Numbered from the stretch's first letter, positions 29,489 to 38,910 are shown. The stretch: 64,000 nucleotides of DNA from Aliiruegeria sabulilitoris (GCF_001558155.1 NZ_LOAS01000002.1:186001-250000); one strand, 5' to 3'. Notes: a model not told the origin generated them from the letters alone. Numbers and translations are program-made.

Positions 29489-30520
29489 ATGGCCAAGACC
29501 AATCCGGGCCGTTTCTTTGAGGATTACAGGCTGGGCGAGGTGATCGCCCACGCCGTGCCGCGCACCGTTTCGGGTGGCGAGCGGGCGCTCTATCACGCGC
29601 TCTACCCGTCGCGTTTCGCGCTGGCCTCCTCGGATGAATTCGCGCGCTCAAGCGGTCTGCCCGCCGCGCCAATGGACGACATGATCACCTTCCACACGGT
29701 GTTCGGCAAGACGGTCCCGGATATCTCGCTCAATGCGGTGGCCAATCTCGGCTATGCCGAGGGGTATTTCCGCAAGCCGGTCTATCCGGGCGACACGCTG
29801 CGTTCGGAGAGCGAGGTGATTGGCCTCAAGCAGAATTCCAACGGCAAGTCCGGCGTGGTCTATGTGCGCACCACCGGGCGCAACCAGCGTGATGAAGTCG
29901 TGATGGATTACGTCCGCTGGGTGATGGTCCGGAAAGGCAATCTCGACGCGCCCGCGCCGGAAACCGTCCTGCCCGATCTGGCCAAGGTGGTGGACCCGGC
30001 CGACCTGATCATTCCCGCGGGGCTGGATTTCTCGAATTACGATTTCACGCTCGCCGGCGAGCCGCATCGCTGGGGCGATTACGAGATCGGCGAGCAGATC
30101 GACCATGTGGACGGCGTGACCATCGAGGAAGCCGAGCACATGATGGCGACGCGGCTCTGGCAGAACACGGCCAAGGTCCATTTCGACGCCACCTTCCGCC
30201 CGGACGGGCAGCGGCTGATCTATGGCGGCCACGTCATCTCCATGGCGCGCGCGCTGAGCTTCAACGGGCTGGCCAATGCGCAGATGATCGTCGGCCTGAA
30301 TGGCGGGGCGCATGCCAACCCCTGCTTCTCCGGCGACACGGTCAAGGCCTGGTCGGAAGTGCTCGACAAGGCCGAAACCTCGGCGCCCGGCGTCGGCGCG
30401 GTGCGCCTCCGCCTGGTGGCGACCAAGGGTGGCGATCCGTTCCGCCTGAAAGGTGAGGACGGGAAATACCTCCCCGAGGTTCTGCTCGATCTGGATTACT
30501 GGGCGCTGATGCCGCTCTGA
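29489..30520 (+). CDS. mch: Mesaconyl-CoA hydratase (beta-methylmalyl-CoA dehydratase)
   Basis: A 343-residue double MaoC-like hydratase. It has GRFFEDYRLGEVIAHAVPRTVSGGERALYHALYPSRFALASSDEFARSSGLP in the first half and EIGEQIDHVDGVTIEEAEHM in the second, as in characterised mesaconyl-CoA hydratases. It interconverts mesaconyl-CoA and beta-methylmalyl-CoA in the ethylmalonyl-CoA pathway, just before cleavage to propionyl-CoA and glyoxylate. It is the last gene of the mcl2 operon and is convergent with mntH. Confidence 0.93.
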   Translation: MAKTNPGRFFEDYRLGEVIAHAVPRTVSGGERALYHALYPSRFALASSDEFARSSGLPAAPMDDMITFHTVFGKTVPDISLNAVANLGYAEGYFRKPVYPGDTLRSESEVIGLKQNSNGKSGVVYVRTTGRNQRDEVVMDYVRWVMVRKGNLDAPAPETVLPDLAKVVDPADLIIPAGLDFSNYDFTLAGEPHRWGDYEIGEQIDHVDGVTIEEAEHMMATRLWQNTAKVHFDATFRPDGQRLIYGGHVISMARALSFNGLANAQMIVGLNGGAHANPCFSGDTVKAWSEVLDKAETSAPGVGAVRLRLVATKGGDPFRLKGEDGKYLPEVLLDLDYWALMPL

Positions 30521-30524
30521 GACC

Positions 30525-31820
30525 TCACCCGGCCGCAAGGCCGGGGATCGGCACGCCGAAGACCTGCGCCAGCAGAACGAAATTCAGTGTCAGAACCACT
30601 GCGGCGCCGATGATGCCGCCCACGCGGGTCAACGGGCCGATGCGAAAATCGCCCATGATGTCTTTGCGACCGACAAAGATGATGAGCGCCACCATCGGCA
30701 CCGGCAGCGCAATGCTCAGGATCACCTGGCTCATGACCAGCGCCTCGGTGGCGTTGACGCCGAGCGCGACCACGGCGAAGGCCGGAGCCATGGTGACGAG
30801 CCGGCGGAGCCAGATCGGGATTCGAATGTGCAGGAAGCCCTGCATGATCATCTGCCCCGCCATCGTTCCAACGACCGAGCTCGAAATGCCCGAGGCGATC
30901 AGCGAGACGAGGAACACCGCCGAGGCGGCACCGCCGAGGAGCGGCGTCAGCATGTGATAGGCGGTCTCGATCTCGGCCACCTCGCTATGGCCAAGGTGAA
31001 AGGCGCTCGAGGCCATCATCACCATCGCCATGTTGATCATCCCCGCCAGCGCCAGCGCGATGATCACCTCCCGGTTGGAGAAACGCAGGATCGTGCGGCG
31101 ATCCGCGTCGCTGCGAATCGGCGTGCGCCCCTGCGTCAGCCCGGAGTGGAGGTAAATCGCATGCGGCATGACCGTGGCGCCGATGATGCCGACAGAGATG
31201 AGCAAAGCGGTCGAATCGGGCATCTGCGGCGTCACGAGCCCGGTGGCGGCATCGCCCCAGGCAATCGGTGCGATAACCAGCTCGATCAGGTAACAAAGGC
31301 CGATGACGGCAACGAAGGCCCCGATGATCAGCTCCATCGGCCGGAAACCGCGCCCCTCGAAGAGCAGGATGCCGTAGGTGACGATCGCCGTCACCGTCAT
31401 CCCCGCCATCAGCGGCATCTGAAAGAGCAGCGCCAGCCCGATCGCACCGCCGAGAAATTCGGCAAGATCTGTCGCCATGGCGGCGACTTCGCTCACCGCC
31501 CACATGACCCAGACCGTTCGGCGGGGAAAATGGTCGCGGCAAAGCTCGGCGAGATTCTTTCCGGTGACGATGCCAAGCCGCGCCGAGAGCGCCTGGAACA
31601 GCATCGCGATCAGGTTGGCGCAGAGCACGACCCAGAGCAGCGTGTAGCCATAGCCGGCGCCGGCCTGGATATTCGTCGCGTAATTGCCCGGGTCCATATA
31701 GGCGACCGAGGCGATCACCGCCGGGCCGAAGAACAGAAGCGTCGCCCGTGGTCCACGCCGTTTTCCAGCCAGAACCTGCGCCATCGCGGCCTGCGTTCGT
31801 ACGGTAACCCGCCCGGTCAT
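30525..31820 (-). CDS. mntH: Nramp family divalent metal (Mn2+) transporter
   Basis: A 431-residue Nramp transporter with about eleven membrane segments. The metal-binding DPGN motif in TM1 (VAYMDPGNYATNIQAG) and MPH in TM6 (GATVMPHAIYLHSG) are intact, and the conserved GQSST-type loop appears as GTMAGQMIMQGFL. It imports Mn2+ (and possibly Fe2+) with protons. It diverges from an MntR-type regulator, the usual arrangement. The start at 31820 has GAGG nine bases upstream. Confidence 0.93.
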   Translation of the reverse strand: MTGRVTVRTQAAMAQVLAGKRRGPRATLLFFGPAVIASVAYMDPGNYATNIQAGAGYGYTLLWVVLCANLIAMLFQALSARLGIVTGKNLAELCRDHFPRRTVWVMWAVSEVAAMATDLAEFLGGAIGLALLFQMPLMAGMTVTAIVTYGILLFEGRGFRPMELIIGAFVAVIGLCYLIELVIAPIAWGDAATGLVTPQMPDSTALLISVGIIGATVMPHAIYLHSGLTQGRTPIRSDADRRTILRFSNREVIIALALAGMINMAMVMMASSAFHLGHSEVAEIETAYHMLTPLLGGAASAVFLVSLIASGISSSVVGTMAGQMIMQGFLHIRIPIWLRRLVTMAPAFAVVALGVNATEALVMSQVILSIALPVPMVALIIFVGRKDIMGDFRIGPLTRVGGIIGAAVVLTLNFVLLAQVFGVPIPGLAAG

Positions 31821-31847
31821 CTTGCAACTGCCTCGCACTCGTACGCG

Positions 31848-31862
31848 TTCACCGCAAGTGAA
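31848..31862. promoter_or_regulatory. Candidate MntR operator between mntH and mntR
   Basis: TTCAC and GTGAA form a 5-bp inverted repeat with a 5-nt spacer in the 163-base divergent region. The position suits repression of mntH (starts at 31820), but the motif is short, and the match to any MntR box was not tested. Confidence 0.3.
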
Positions 31863-31983
31863 GCCTTGGCAACACTTCTGTCAACAGGCTTTAAATGCAT
31901 GACTGCTCTGCCGAATCGCCGCGCGGGTTTTGCTCGCCGGGCCGGATACGCTAGGGTCGGGCAGAACGCCGGGGAGAAGATGC

Positions 31984-32460
31984 ATGCAACAGGACCGTCC
32001 GGAGGAAAGCGAGGCTATTGTAGAGCCAGAGCGCTTCAACCAGGCGCGCGCGGCGCAATCCATGGCGATTCTGGAAGATTACGTCGAGATGATCGGGGAT
32101 CTCATCGGCGAATTCGGGGAAGCGCGGATCACCGACATCGCCCAACGCATGGGCGTCACCCACCCGACCGCCACCAAAGCAGTGAGTCGGCTCAAACGTG
32201 AAGGGCTGGCGATTTCCCGGCCCTATCGCGGTGTCTTCCTGACCGACGAGGGCGCGGCCATGGCCGAACTGGTGCGCGCCCGGCACCGCACCGTGGTCGA
32301 TCTTCTTGTTGCGATCGGCGTTCCGGCGGAGACGGCGGAACTCGATGCCGAGGGCATGGAGCACCACGTCTCGGACGTTACCCTGAAGGCCTTCGAGGCC
32401 TTCCTGGAACGGGCCACGTCGGTCTCCGACACCATTGAGGAGGCCCCCCGCAAGGGCTGA
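31984..32460 (+). CDS. mntR: Manganese-responsive regulator MntR (DtxR family)
   Basis: A 158-residue DtxR-family repressor. The winged helix is FGEARITDIAQRMGVTHPTATKAVSRLKREGLAISRPYRGVFLTDEG. The metal-binding dimerisation region has RARHRTVVDLLVAIGVPAETAELDAEGMEHHVSD, with the expected His and Glu ligands. It should repress mntH when Mn2+ is plentiful. The ATG at 31984 follows GGGGAG by seven bases. It lacks the SH3-like third domain, as does MntR elsewhere. Confidence 0.92.
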   Translation: MQQDRPEESEAIVEPERFNQARAAQSMAILEDYVEMIGDLIGEFGEARITDIAQRMGVTHPTATKAVSRLKREGLAISRPYRGVFLTDEGAAMAELVRARHRTVVDLLVAIGVPAETAELDAEGMEHHVSDVTLKAFEAFLERATSVSDTIEEAPRKG

Positions 32461-32665
32461 TCTGGAGCCGTTTCCCGACTCGCGCCGTCCGGCCGTTAAC
32501 ACTGTGAAACATTCGAATATGTATCTAAAAATGCCGGAATTCGGCCCTCGTTGCGCCAATTAACCGCGCCGCCGGAACAGCGCATTCGCGTGACACCCCG
32601 ACAAGATGTATTAGGAAAGGGGCAAATGCGGGCCCCTCCCCGCGCCAAGCAAAGGAGCTAGGTAG

Positions 32666-33064
32666 ATGACAGCAGATGTGAACCGGGGAAATCGGCCTCG
32701 GTCGCCCCACCTCCAGATTTATCGTCCGCATATCCTGATGATCAGCTCGATCCTTATCCGGATCACTGGCAACGGCTCGACCGTCGGTATGCTTCTCGTT
32801 CTTTGGTGGTTGCTCGCCGCCGCTGGTGGTCCCGAAGTATACGCCGCCCACAGCAAATGGCTGTTTGGCTGGTGGCTCGCCTATATCGTCTGGTTCGGCG
32901 TGATCTGGGCGCTATGGTATCACATGCTCGGTGGTATCCGGCATCTCATCTGGGACGAGGCTATCGGTCTCGAACTGGAAACCGCTGAAAAACTTGGCTG
33001 GCTCATCGTCATCGGCTCCGTGCTCGGCACCGTCGTGACGTCCGTCATCCTGCTCATCGTCTAA
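32666..33064 (+). CDS. sdhC: Succinate dehydrogenase cytochrome b556 subunit
   Basis: A 132-residue membrane anchor. RPRSPHLQIYRPHILMISSILIRITG is the quinone-site N-terminal motif and WYHMLGGIRHLIWDEAIG carries the haem b ligand His. There are three membrane spans. With SdhD it anchors the flavoprotein and iron-sulfur subunits and binds ubiquinone. AAAGGAGC lies upstream of the ATG. It is the first gene of sdhC-sdhD-sdhA-orf-sdhB; a small GGGGC/GCCCC hairpin is in the leader. Confidence 0.95.
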   Translation: MTADVNRGNRPRSPHLQIYRPHILMISSILIRITGNGSTVGMLLVLWWLLAAAGGPEVYAAHSKWLFGWWLAYIVWFGVIWALWYHMLGGIRHLIWDEAIGLELETAEKLGWLIVIGSVLGTVVTSVILLIV

Positions 33065-33078
33065 TCCGGAGGCTGCAA

Positions 33079-33486
33079 ATGTCTACATCCGACCGCCCCT
33101 CCTTCCAGACCGAACGCAAGCGTGCCATCGGTAAAGGCTCGCTGGCCAAAGGCGCCGAGCACCAGCTGGAAGTCACCTACAGCTCTTACGCGATGGCCAC
33201 CGTGGTCGTCCTGTTCCTCTTCTGCGTTGCCCCGTTGGTTGGCGCGCCCTACGAAACCGTCGTCGAAGGCCTGACCCGGCCGTTCAACTTCGTCATCATG
33301 GGCCTGTTCGTGGTTTCCACGACCTATCACTGGCGCTCCAATATCAGGAAGGTGTTCGAAGACTACGTCCCGCACGGCTTCGACTTCGCCGGAATGATCA
33401 TCACCTACCTACTTGGCTGGTTCTTCTGTGGCCTGGGCCTGTTTGCCCTCGTCAAGATCCTGATCGCCTCCATGATCGCCGGTTGA
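33079..33486 (+). CDS. sdhD: Succinate dehydrogenase hydrophobic anchor subunit
   Basis: A 135-residue anchor with an N-terminal hydrophilic tail (about 40 residues) and three spans. [16 protein letters not shown] carries the conserved His and Asp-Tyr of SdhD, which contribute to haem b and ubiquinone binding. It lies 14 bases after sdhC with a GGAGG site. Confidence 0.93.
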   Translation: MSTSDRPSFQTERKRAIGKGSLAKGAEHQLEVTYSSYAMATVVVLFLFCVAPLVGAPYETVVEGLTRPFNFVIMGLFVVSTTYHWRSNIRKVFEDYVPHGFDFAGMIITYLLGWFFCGLGLFALVKILIASMIAG

Positions 33487-33502
33487 GACTTCGGAGAAAC
33501 AA

Positions 33503-35308
33503 ATGACCGCTTACGATATCACACACCATAACTACGACGTCGTCGTTGTGGGTGCCGGCGGCGCGGGCCTCCGGGCCACGCTCGGTATGGCCGAGCAGGG
33601 CCTCAAGACCGCCTGCGTCACCAAGGTATTCCCGACCCGCTCGCACACCGTCGCCGCCCAGGGCGGCATCGCCGCCTCGCTTGCAAACATGGGCCCCGAC
33701 AACTGGCAGTGGCACATGTACGACACCGTGAAGGGTTCCGACTGGCTCGGCGACACTGACGCGATGGAATACATGGTCCGCGAGGCGCCCAAGGCCGTCT
33801 ACGAGCTTGAACATTACGGTGTGCCCTTCTCGCGCACCGAAGAAGGCAAGATCTACCAACGTCCCTTCGGTGGCCACACCACCGAATTCGGCGAGGGCCC
33901 CTCGGTCCAACGGACCTGTGCCGCCGCCGACCGGACCGGCCACGCCATCCTGCACACGCTCTATGGTCAGTCGATCAAGAACGACGCGCAGTTCTTCATC
34001 GAGTATTTCGCCACCGACCTGATCATGTCCGAAGACGGCGTGTGCCAGGGCGTTCTGGCATGGAAACTCGACGACGGCACCCTGCACGCCTTCAATGCCA
34101 AGATGGTCGTTCTGGCCACCGGCGGCTATGGCCGTGCCTACTTCTCTGCCACCTCGGCGCACACTTGCACCGGCGACGGCAACGCCATGATCGCCCGTCA
34201 GGGCCTGCCCCTGCAGGACATGGAGTTCGTTCAGTTCCACCCGACCGGCATCTACGGTTCGGGCTGCCTGATCACCGAGGGTGCCCGCGGCGAAGGCGGC
34301 TACCTGACCAACTCCGAAGGCGAGCGCTTCATGGAGCGCTATGCCCCGACCTACAAGGACCTGGCCTCGCGCGACGTCGTTTCGCGTTGCATGACGATGG
34401 AAATCCGCGACGGTCGCGGCGTGGGCCCGAACAAGGACCACATCTACCTGCACCTCAACCACATCCCGAAAGAGACGCTCGCCGAGCGCCTGCCGGGCAT
34501 CACTGAGAGTGCCGAGATCTTCGCCGGTGTCGACCTGACCCGGGAGCCGATCCCGGTTCTTCCGACGGTCCACTACAACATGGGCGGCATCCCGACCAAC
34601 TATTGGGGTGAGGTTCTCAACCCGACCGCCGACAATCCGGACGCGATCGCACCGGGCCTGATGGCGGTGGGCGAAGCCGGTTGTGCCTCGGTGCACGGCG
34701 CCAACCGTCTTGGCTCCAACTCGCTGATCGACCTCGTGGTCTTTGGCCGCGCCGCTGCCATCAAGGCAGGCCAGGTGGTCGACCCGGAAACGCCGAACCC
34801 GGAGTTCAACAAGGCTTCGCTCGACGCGGCCCTGGCGCGCTTCGACAAGGTCCGCTACGCCGACGGCGGCACGCCGACGGCCGAGCTGCGCCTCGAGATG
34901 CAGAAGACCATGCAGGACAATGCTGCCGTCTTCCGTACCGACAAGGTCCTCGCCGAGGGTTGCGAGAAGATGAAGGTGGTTGCCGGCAAGCTCGACGACC
35001 TGAAGCTCACCGACCGCTCGTTGGTCTGGAACTCCGACCTGATGGAGAGCCTCGAGCTGACCAACCTCATGCCGAACGCGATGGCCACCATCGTCGGTGC
35101 CGAGGCCCGCAAGGAGAGCCGTGGGGCGCATGCCCACGAGGATTACCCGGATCGCGACGACGTCAATTGGCGCAAGCACACGCTGGCTGTCGTTGATGGC
35201 GCGGAAGTGACCCTGTCCTATCGGCCCGTCCATCTTGACCCGCTCACCACCACGGATGAAGGTGGCATTGACGTGGCCAAGATTGCACCGAAAGCGAGGG
35301 TTTACTGA
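33503..35308 (+). CDS. sdhA: Succinate dehydrogenase flavoprotein subunit
   Basis: A 601-residue flavoprotein. The FAD-binding [17 protein letters not shown] is followed by the covalent-FAD His48 in [35 protein letters not shown] and [14 protein letters not shown] form the substrate site, and [22 protein letters not shown] is the second FAD motif. It oxidises succinate to fumarate and passes electrons to SdhB. Its stop codon overlaps the next start in a TGATG arrangement. Confidence 0.98.
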   Translation: MTAYDITHHNYDVVVVGAGGAGLRATLGMAEQGLKTACVTKVFPTRSHTVAAQGGIAASLANMGPDNWQWHMYDTVKGSDWLGDTDAMEYMVREAPKAVYELEHYGVPFSRTEEGKIYQRPFGGHTTEFGEGPSVQRTCAAADRTGHAILHTLYGQSIKNDAQFFIEYFATDLIMSEDGVCQGVLAWKLDDGTLHAFNAKMVVLATGGYGRAYFSATSAHTCTGDGNAMIARQGLPLQDMEFVQFHPTGIYGSGCLITEGARGEGGYLTNSEGERFMERYAPTYKDLASRDVVSRCMTMEIRDGRGVGPNKDHIYLHLNHIPKETLAERLPGITESAEIFAGVDLTREPIPVLPTVHYNMGGIPTNYWGEVLNPTADNPDAIAPGLMAVGEAGCASVHGANRLGSNSLIDLVVFGRAAAIKAGQVVDPETPNPEFNKASLDAALARFDKVRYADGGTPTAELRLEMQKTMQDNAAVFRTDKVLAEGCEKMKVVAGKLDDLKLTDRSLVWNSDLMESLELTNLMPNAMATIVGAEARKESRGAHAHEDYPDRDDVNWRKHTLAVVDGAEVTLSYRPVHLDPLTTTDEGGIDVAKIAPKARVY

Positions 35309-35733
35309 TGACAGACCGGGTCAGACTGCTGCTTACCGCAACGGCGATTTCGATTGCCGCTTCCCTTCCCGGGATGGCTTCCGCCAATATCGCGGTGGAA
35401 GACCAGCGGTCGGCTATTCTGACGTGCAAAAGCCAGAACGGGATCTCCGGCGCAGCCTATATCGAGCAGCGTTCCTCTGCCGCACGCGCGGCGGGGCAGA
35501 TGGATGTGATGATCGTTCCCTACGATCAAGTGACCGTCCTTGACGCTGATAGGATCAACGCCTGCGCCGCGAGCCGGCTGGGGCTGAGCGAGGCGGAAAT
35601 CGCCTCCTTCAACTCCCGCAAGCGGACGGTCGTTCGGTCGATCCGCCACCCCTACGGAGATCGGAAGGGCTGCGGTCGCAACGCCTCCGTGCTCTATCGG
35701 GGAGATCTCTATTGCCAATGGGCAAAGCGCTGA
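35308..35733 (+). CDS. Secreted cysteine-containing protein embedded in the sdh operon
   Basis: A 141-residue protein with a clear signal peptide ([20 protein letters not shown], probable cleavage after GMASA, residue 26). The mature part holds four cysteines (TCKSQ, NACAAS, GCGRN, LYCQW), possibly two periplasmic disulfides. Its ATG shares a base with the sdhA stop (TGATG), so translation is coupled to sdhA. No known domain was recognised. Position between sdhA and sdhB suggests a role in envelope or respiratory-chain biogenesis, but that is inference only. Confidence 0.75.
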   Translation: MTDRVRLLLTATAISIAASLPGMASANIAVEDQRSAILTCKSQNGISGAAYIEQRSSAARAAGQMDVMIVPYDQVTVLDADRINACAASRLGLSEAEIASFNSRKRTVVRSIRHPYGDRKGCGRNASVLYRGDLYCQWAKR

Positions 35734-35776
35734 CCCGGATGCATCTGTTAACCACATATCACTTGAACCCAAGCCA

Positions 35777-35797
35777 CGCGGCGGCTCTTGCGCCGCG
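35777..35797 (+). other. Intercistronic stem-loop upstream of sdhB
   Basis: CGCGGCG and CGCCGCG form a perfect 7-bp stem with a 7-nt loop in the 87-base gap before sdhB. No T tract follows, so it is more likely an mRNA stability or processing element than a terminator. Confidence 0.4.
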
Positions 35798-35820
35798 CGC
35801 GAGATAGCTGAGGTGACCAC

Positions 35821-36600
35821 ATGGTTCAATTCACTCTACCCAAGAACTCCACGATCAAGACGGGCAAGACCTGGCCGAAGCCGGCCGGGGCGAAGAATGT
35901 CCGGAAGTTCGTGATCTATCGTTGGAACCCGGATGACGGGAAAAACCCGCAGCTCGACACATATTTCATCGATATGGATAGCTGCGGCCCGATGATCCTG
36001 GACGCGCTGATCAAGATCAAGGACGAGATCGACCCGACGCTCACGTTCCGCCGCTCCTGCCGCGAAGGCATCTGCGGGTCCTGCGCGATGAACATCAACG
36101 GCATCAACAAGCTGGCCTGCATCTGGGGCATCGACGAGCAGAAGGGCGATATCAAGATCTACCCGCTGCCGCATATGCCGGTGGTCAAGGACCTCGTTCC
36201 CGACCTGACGCATTTCTATGCCCAGCACGCTTCCGTCATGCCGTGGCTGGAAACCAAGACGCCGGCCCCGGAAAAGGAATGGCTGCAGACACCTGAGGAC
36301 CGCGCCCTGCTCGACGGCCTCTACGAATGCGTGCTCTGTGCCTCCTGCTCGACCTCCTGCCCTGCCTATTGGTGGAACGGCGATCGGTATCTCGGCCCGG
36401 CCGCGCTGCTGCACGCCTATCGCTGGATGATCGACAGCCGCGACGAGGCCACCGGCGAGCGCCTGGACGACGTGGAAGACCCGTACAAGCTGTACCGTTG
36501 CCACGTCATCATGAACTGCACCCAGACTTGCCCGAAGGGCCTGAACCCCGGCAAGGCGATTGCAGAGATCCGGCTGATGGCACAGGCTCGCCTGCACTGA
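35821..36600 (+). CDS. sdhB: Succinate dehydrogenase iron-sulfur subunit
   Basis: A 259-residue iron-sulfur protein. The [2Fe-2S] cysteines are in [12 protein letters not shown], and the [4Fe-4S] and [3Fe-4S] cysteines in [17 protein letters not shown] and [17 protein letters not shown]. The ubiquinone-proximal Trp/His region is [18 protein letters not shown]. It relays electrons from SdhA to quinone in the membrane anchor. A strong terminator follows. Confidence 0.98.
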   Translation: MVQFTLPKNSTIKTGKTWPKPAGAKNVRKFVIYRWNPDDGKNPQLDTYFIDMDSCGPMILDALIKIKDEIDPTLTFRRSCREGICGSCAMNINGINKLACIWGIDEQKGDIKIYPLPHMPVVKDLVPDLTHFYAQHASVMPWLETKTPAPEKEWLQTPEDRALLDGLYECVLCASCSTSCPAYWWNGDRYLGPAALLHAYRWMIDSRDEATGERLDDVEDPYKLYRCHVIMNCTQTCPKGLNPGKAIAEIRLMAQARLH

Positions 36601-36626
36601 CGGCGACACAGTTTGCGAAATTGCAG

Positions 36627-36656
36627 AGGCCCGGCGGTTTGCCGGGCCTTTTGCTT
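36627..36656 (+). terminator. Rho-independent terminator of the sdh operon
   Basis: A perfect 9-bp stem (AGGCCCGGC / GCCGGGCCT) with the loop GGTTT is followed by TTTGCTTTT, 27 bases after the sdhB stop. Confidence 0.9.
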
Positions 36657-36667
36657 TTGACGAGCCC

Positions 36668-36742
36668 TTCTCCGGGTACCGGGGGCGCCGCCCCTCGCGC
36701 TCGTTTCGAGCGCTCCCCCCGGGATATTTTCGGAAAGAGGAT
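36668..36742. repeat. Dispersed intergenic repeat (arm plus 21-nt core)
   Basis: A GC-rich arm with nested inverted repeats (GGGGGCGCCGCCCC; GCGCTCG / CGAGCGC) ends in CCCCCCGG and the core at 36722-36742 (GGATATTTTC then GGAAAGAGGAT). The core matches those at 3008, 3046 (inverted) and 16438. It follows the sdh terminator. Confidence 0.65.
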
Positions 36743-36839
36743 GACCAACAGGGTGCATACGCCCGCACAGACTGCCGGCTCTTGTCCCGGGACCGGTTCC
36801 GCGCCAGTTTCGCGGGGAACCCAAGAAGCACGGAATCCT

Positions 36840-37682
36840 ATGCCAGCTCCCAAAGACGCCGACGCCAGACGCGCTATCGCCCCGGTCATCTGTTACCCAG
36901 TGACGACCTTGCCGAAACCGGACATGCCGGCCCTCGCCAACCATCGGACGTCGCTTGTGAAAGCCAGCGAGACCCTTGTCCCGCCGCGCGAGGCCTCCTG
37001 TTTCCGCGTTCCGGCGGGGGGCGCCTTTCGGATTACGTCCGTGGAAGGACCGCAGGTCGGAGATCTGAATATCTGGAACGCGAACGATCTGTCCGAACGC
37101 TTCTATTCCGGCAAGACGCGCGCCTTGCACGGCACGCATTTGAGCACGGGCGAACGGATGTGGTCGTCCTTTCCCGCGCTGCGCCCGATGGCAACGATCA
37201 TCGCCGACACGCTGGACTGGTACGGGATCGATTCCTTCGGCGGCTCCGTGCATGACGTGATTGGCACGCGTTGCGATCCGTATACCAACACCCTGCTTTC
37301 GGGCGGCCAATATCATGCCTGCTGTCACTCGAACCTCACCCGAGCACTGGCGAGAGAGACCGGGATGACGCTCGCCGAAGCCGAGACGCATGTCCACGAC
37401 GTGCTAAACGTGTTCATGTGTACCGGCTTCACCCGCGACACCGGTCAGTATTTCATGAAGGCCAGCCCGGTGCGGCCCGGGGACTACATCGAGTTCATCG
37501 CCGAGATCGACCTGCTGGGCGCCCTGTCAGCCTGCCCGGGTGGCGACTGCTCAGCTGCGCATTCCTCGGATGAGGCGGCGTGCTACCCGCTTGTGGTCGA
37601 GGTGTTCGCGCCGCCCGTTGGAACCGATTGGGCCTGCCCGCCGATGAATGGTTATGATCGCAGCCATGGCGCGGCGGGCTGA
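36840..37682 (+). CDS. DUF1989 (urea carboxylase-associated) family protein
   Basis: A 280-residue protein matching DUF1989. The run GAFRITSVEGPQVGDLNIWNANDLSERFYSGKTRALHGTHLSTGERMWSSFP is highly characteristic, as are DVIGTRCDPYTNTLL, HACCHSNL and MKASPVRPGDYIEF. Members are associated with urea carboxylase and amide metabolism, and some resemble aminomethyltransferase-like or metal-binding folds. No urea carboxylase is nearby. The ATG at 36840 matches homologues that start PKDAxARRAIxPVICYP. It is convergent with csaA. Confidence 0.85.
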   Translation: MPAPKDADARRAIAPVICYPVTTLPKPDMPALANHRTSLVKASETLVPPREASCFRVPAGGAFRITSVEGPQVGDLNIWNANDLSERFYSGKTRALHGTHLSTGERMWSSFPALRPMATIIADTLDWYGIDSFGGSVHDVIGTRCDPYTNTLLSGGQYHACCHSNLTRALARETGMTLAEAETHVHDVLNVFMCTGFTRDTGQYFMKASPVRPGDYIEFIAEIDLLGALSACPGGDCSAAHSSDEAACYPLVVEVFAPPVGTDWACPPMNGYDRSHGAAG

Positions 37683-37704
37683 CGAGCCGCCACGCATCAT
37701 CCGA

Positions 37705-38043
37705 TCAGTGCATACGTCCACCGACCGGAACGTCGCTGTCCGGGCTGAGCAACACGACCTCGCCCTCTTCGTCTGGAAGCCCCAGGACGAGCACCTCGGA
37801 CATGAACTTCCCGATCTGGCGCGGCGGGAAGTTGACCACCGCCATCACCTGCTTTCCGGGCAAGGTCTCGACATCGTAGTGCCGCGTGATCTGGGCCGAG
37901 CTCCGCTTTTCGCCGATCTCGGGGCCGAAATCGATCCAGAGCTTGATCGCCGGCTTACGGGCTTCCGGGTAAGGTTCGGCCCGCAGCACACGCCCGACTC
38001 GGATATCCACTTTCAGGAAATCGTCGAAAGTGATCTCGCTCAT
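37705..38043 (-). CDS. csaA: CsaA-like tRNA-binding protein
   Basis: A 112-residue single OB-fold protein of the CsaA/Trbp111 type. MSEITFDDFLKVDIRVGRVLRAEPYPEARKPAIKLWIDFGPEIGEKRSSAQIT and the C-terminal VNFPPRQIGKFMSEVLVLG are diagnostic. The family binds tRNA and has been proposed to have chaperone activity. Its ATG overlaps the proC stop codon (ATGA), so the two are co-translated. Confidence 0.92.
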   Translation of the reverse strand: MSEITFDDFLKVDIRVGRVLRAEPYPEARKPAIKLWIDFGPEIGEKRSSAQITRHYDVETLPGKQVMAVVNFPPRQIGKFMSEVLVLGLPDEEGEVVLLSPDSDVPVGGRMH

Positions 38044-38852
38044 TTCGCCAACTCCCTGCTTCGGTCCGCCGCCGCCTTGACCGCCCTTACCATCAGGTCC
38101 GGCAATCCATCCGTTTCGGCCATCAAGACGTCCAGAGCTGCCGCTGTCGTTCCGTTGGGCGAGGTCACGTTGATCCGCAATTGCGCGGCGCTTTCGTCGG
38201 ACTGGAAGAGCAATTCCCCTGCCCCGGTCACGGTTGCGCGGGCCAGGCGCATCGCCAATGCCTCGGGCAAGCCCTCGGCCATGCCCGCCCGCGCCATCGC
38301 TTCGACCATGTGGAACACATAAGCCGGTCCGGAGCCGGAGAGCCCGGTAACGGCATCCATCTCGCTCTCGTCGCCAAGACGCACCACCTCGCCAACAGCG
38401 GATAGGAAGTGATCGGCCAGATCGAGCTGATTTGCCGTGGCATAGGTATTCCCGATGATCGCCGTGATTCCGCGCCCGACCGCTGCCGGTGTGTTGGGCA
38501 TGGCCCGGATGATCGGTGTCTCGGCGCCCAGCACGTCTTCATAGAAGGAAATCGGCGTTCCCGCCGCAACCGAGAGGAACAGGGTCTGTCCACCGCCAAG
38601 CGGTTTCAACACCGGAAGCGCATCGGCCATCATTTGCGGCTTGACCGCAACGAGCACGATCGCCGGCGCCGCGGGCAGCGGCGCGTTCAACCGAACGCCC
38701 TGCGCCTTCAGCCAATCGGACGGGAATGGGTCGAGAACCGTCACCGCATCGGGAGGGAAGCCGTCCGCCAGCCAGCCCTGAAGCATTGCCGAGCCCATCT
38801 TGCCACAGCCCAGGAGCACCAGCCCCCGCGCATGCACCTGTGCCATATCCAT
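38040..38852 (-). CDS. proC: Pyrroline-5-carboxylate reductase
   Basis: A 270-residue NAD(P)H-dependent enzyme that completes proline synthesis. It has the N-terminal LVLLGCGKMGSAMLQGWL Rossmann motif and VLVAVKPQMMADALP. The IRAMPNTPAAVGRGIT motif and the C-terminal SGSGPAYVFHMVEAMARAGMAEGLP and MLAEx-like VTSPNGTTAAALDVL signatures follow. The length is typical. It is upstream of csaA and preceded by an inverted repeat in its leader. Confidence 0.95.
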   Translation of the reverse strand: MDMAQVHARGLVLLGCGKMGSAMLQGWLADGFPPDAVTVLDPFPSDWLKAQGVRLNAPLPAAPAIVLVAVKPQMMADALPVLKPLGGGQTLFLSVAAGTPISFYEDVLGAETPIIRAMPNTPAAVGRGITAIIGNTYATANQLDLADHFLSAVGEVVRLGDESEMDAVTGLSGSGPAYVFHMVEAMARAGMAEGLPEALAMRLARATVTGAGELLFQSDESAAQLRINVTSPNGTTAAALDVLMAETDGLPDLMVRAVKAAADRSRELAK

Positions 38853-38885
38853 GAAAATCTCCAGATCCGTTTCGGCAGGAAGCTA

Positions 38886-38910
38886 CGTTGCAGGACACTG
38901 GCCTGCAACG
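38886..38910. other. Perfect inverted repeat in the proC leader
   Basis: CGTTGCAGG and CCTGCAACG form a 9-bp stem with a 7-nt loop about 34 bases before the proC start and about 80 bases after the ybjN stop. There is no T tract. It may be an operator, a leader hairpin, or a weak end of the ybjN transcript. Confidence 0.4.
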
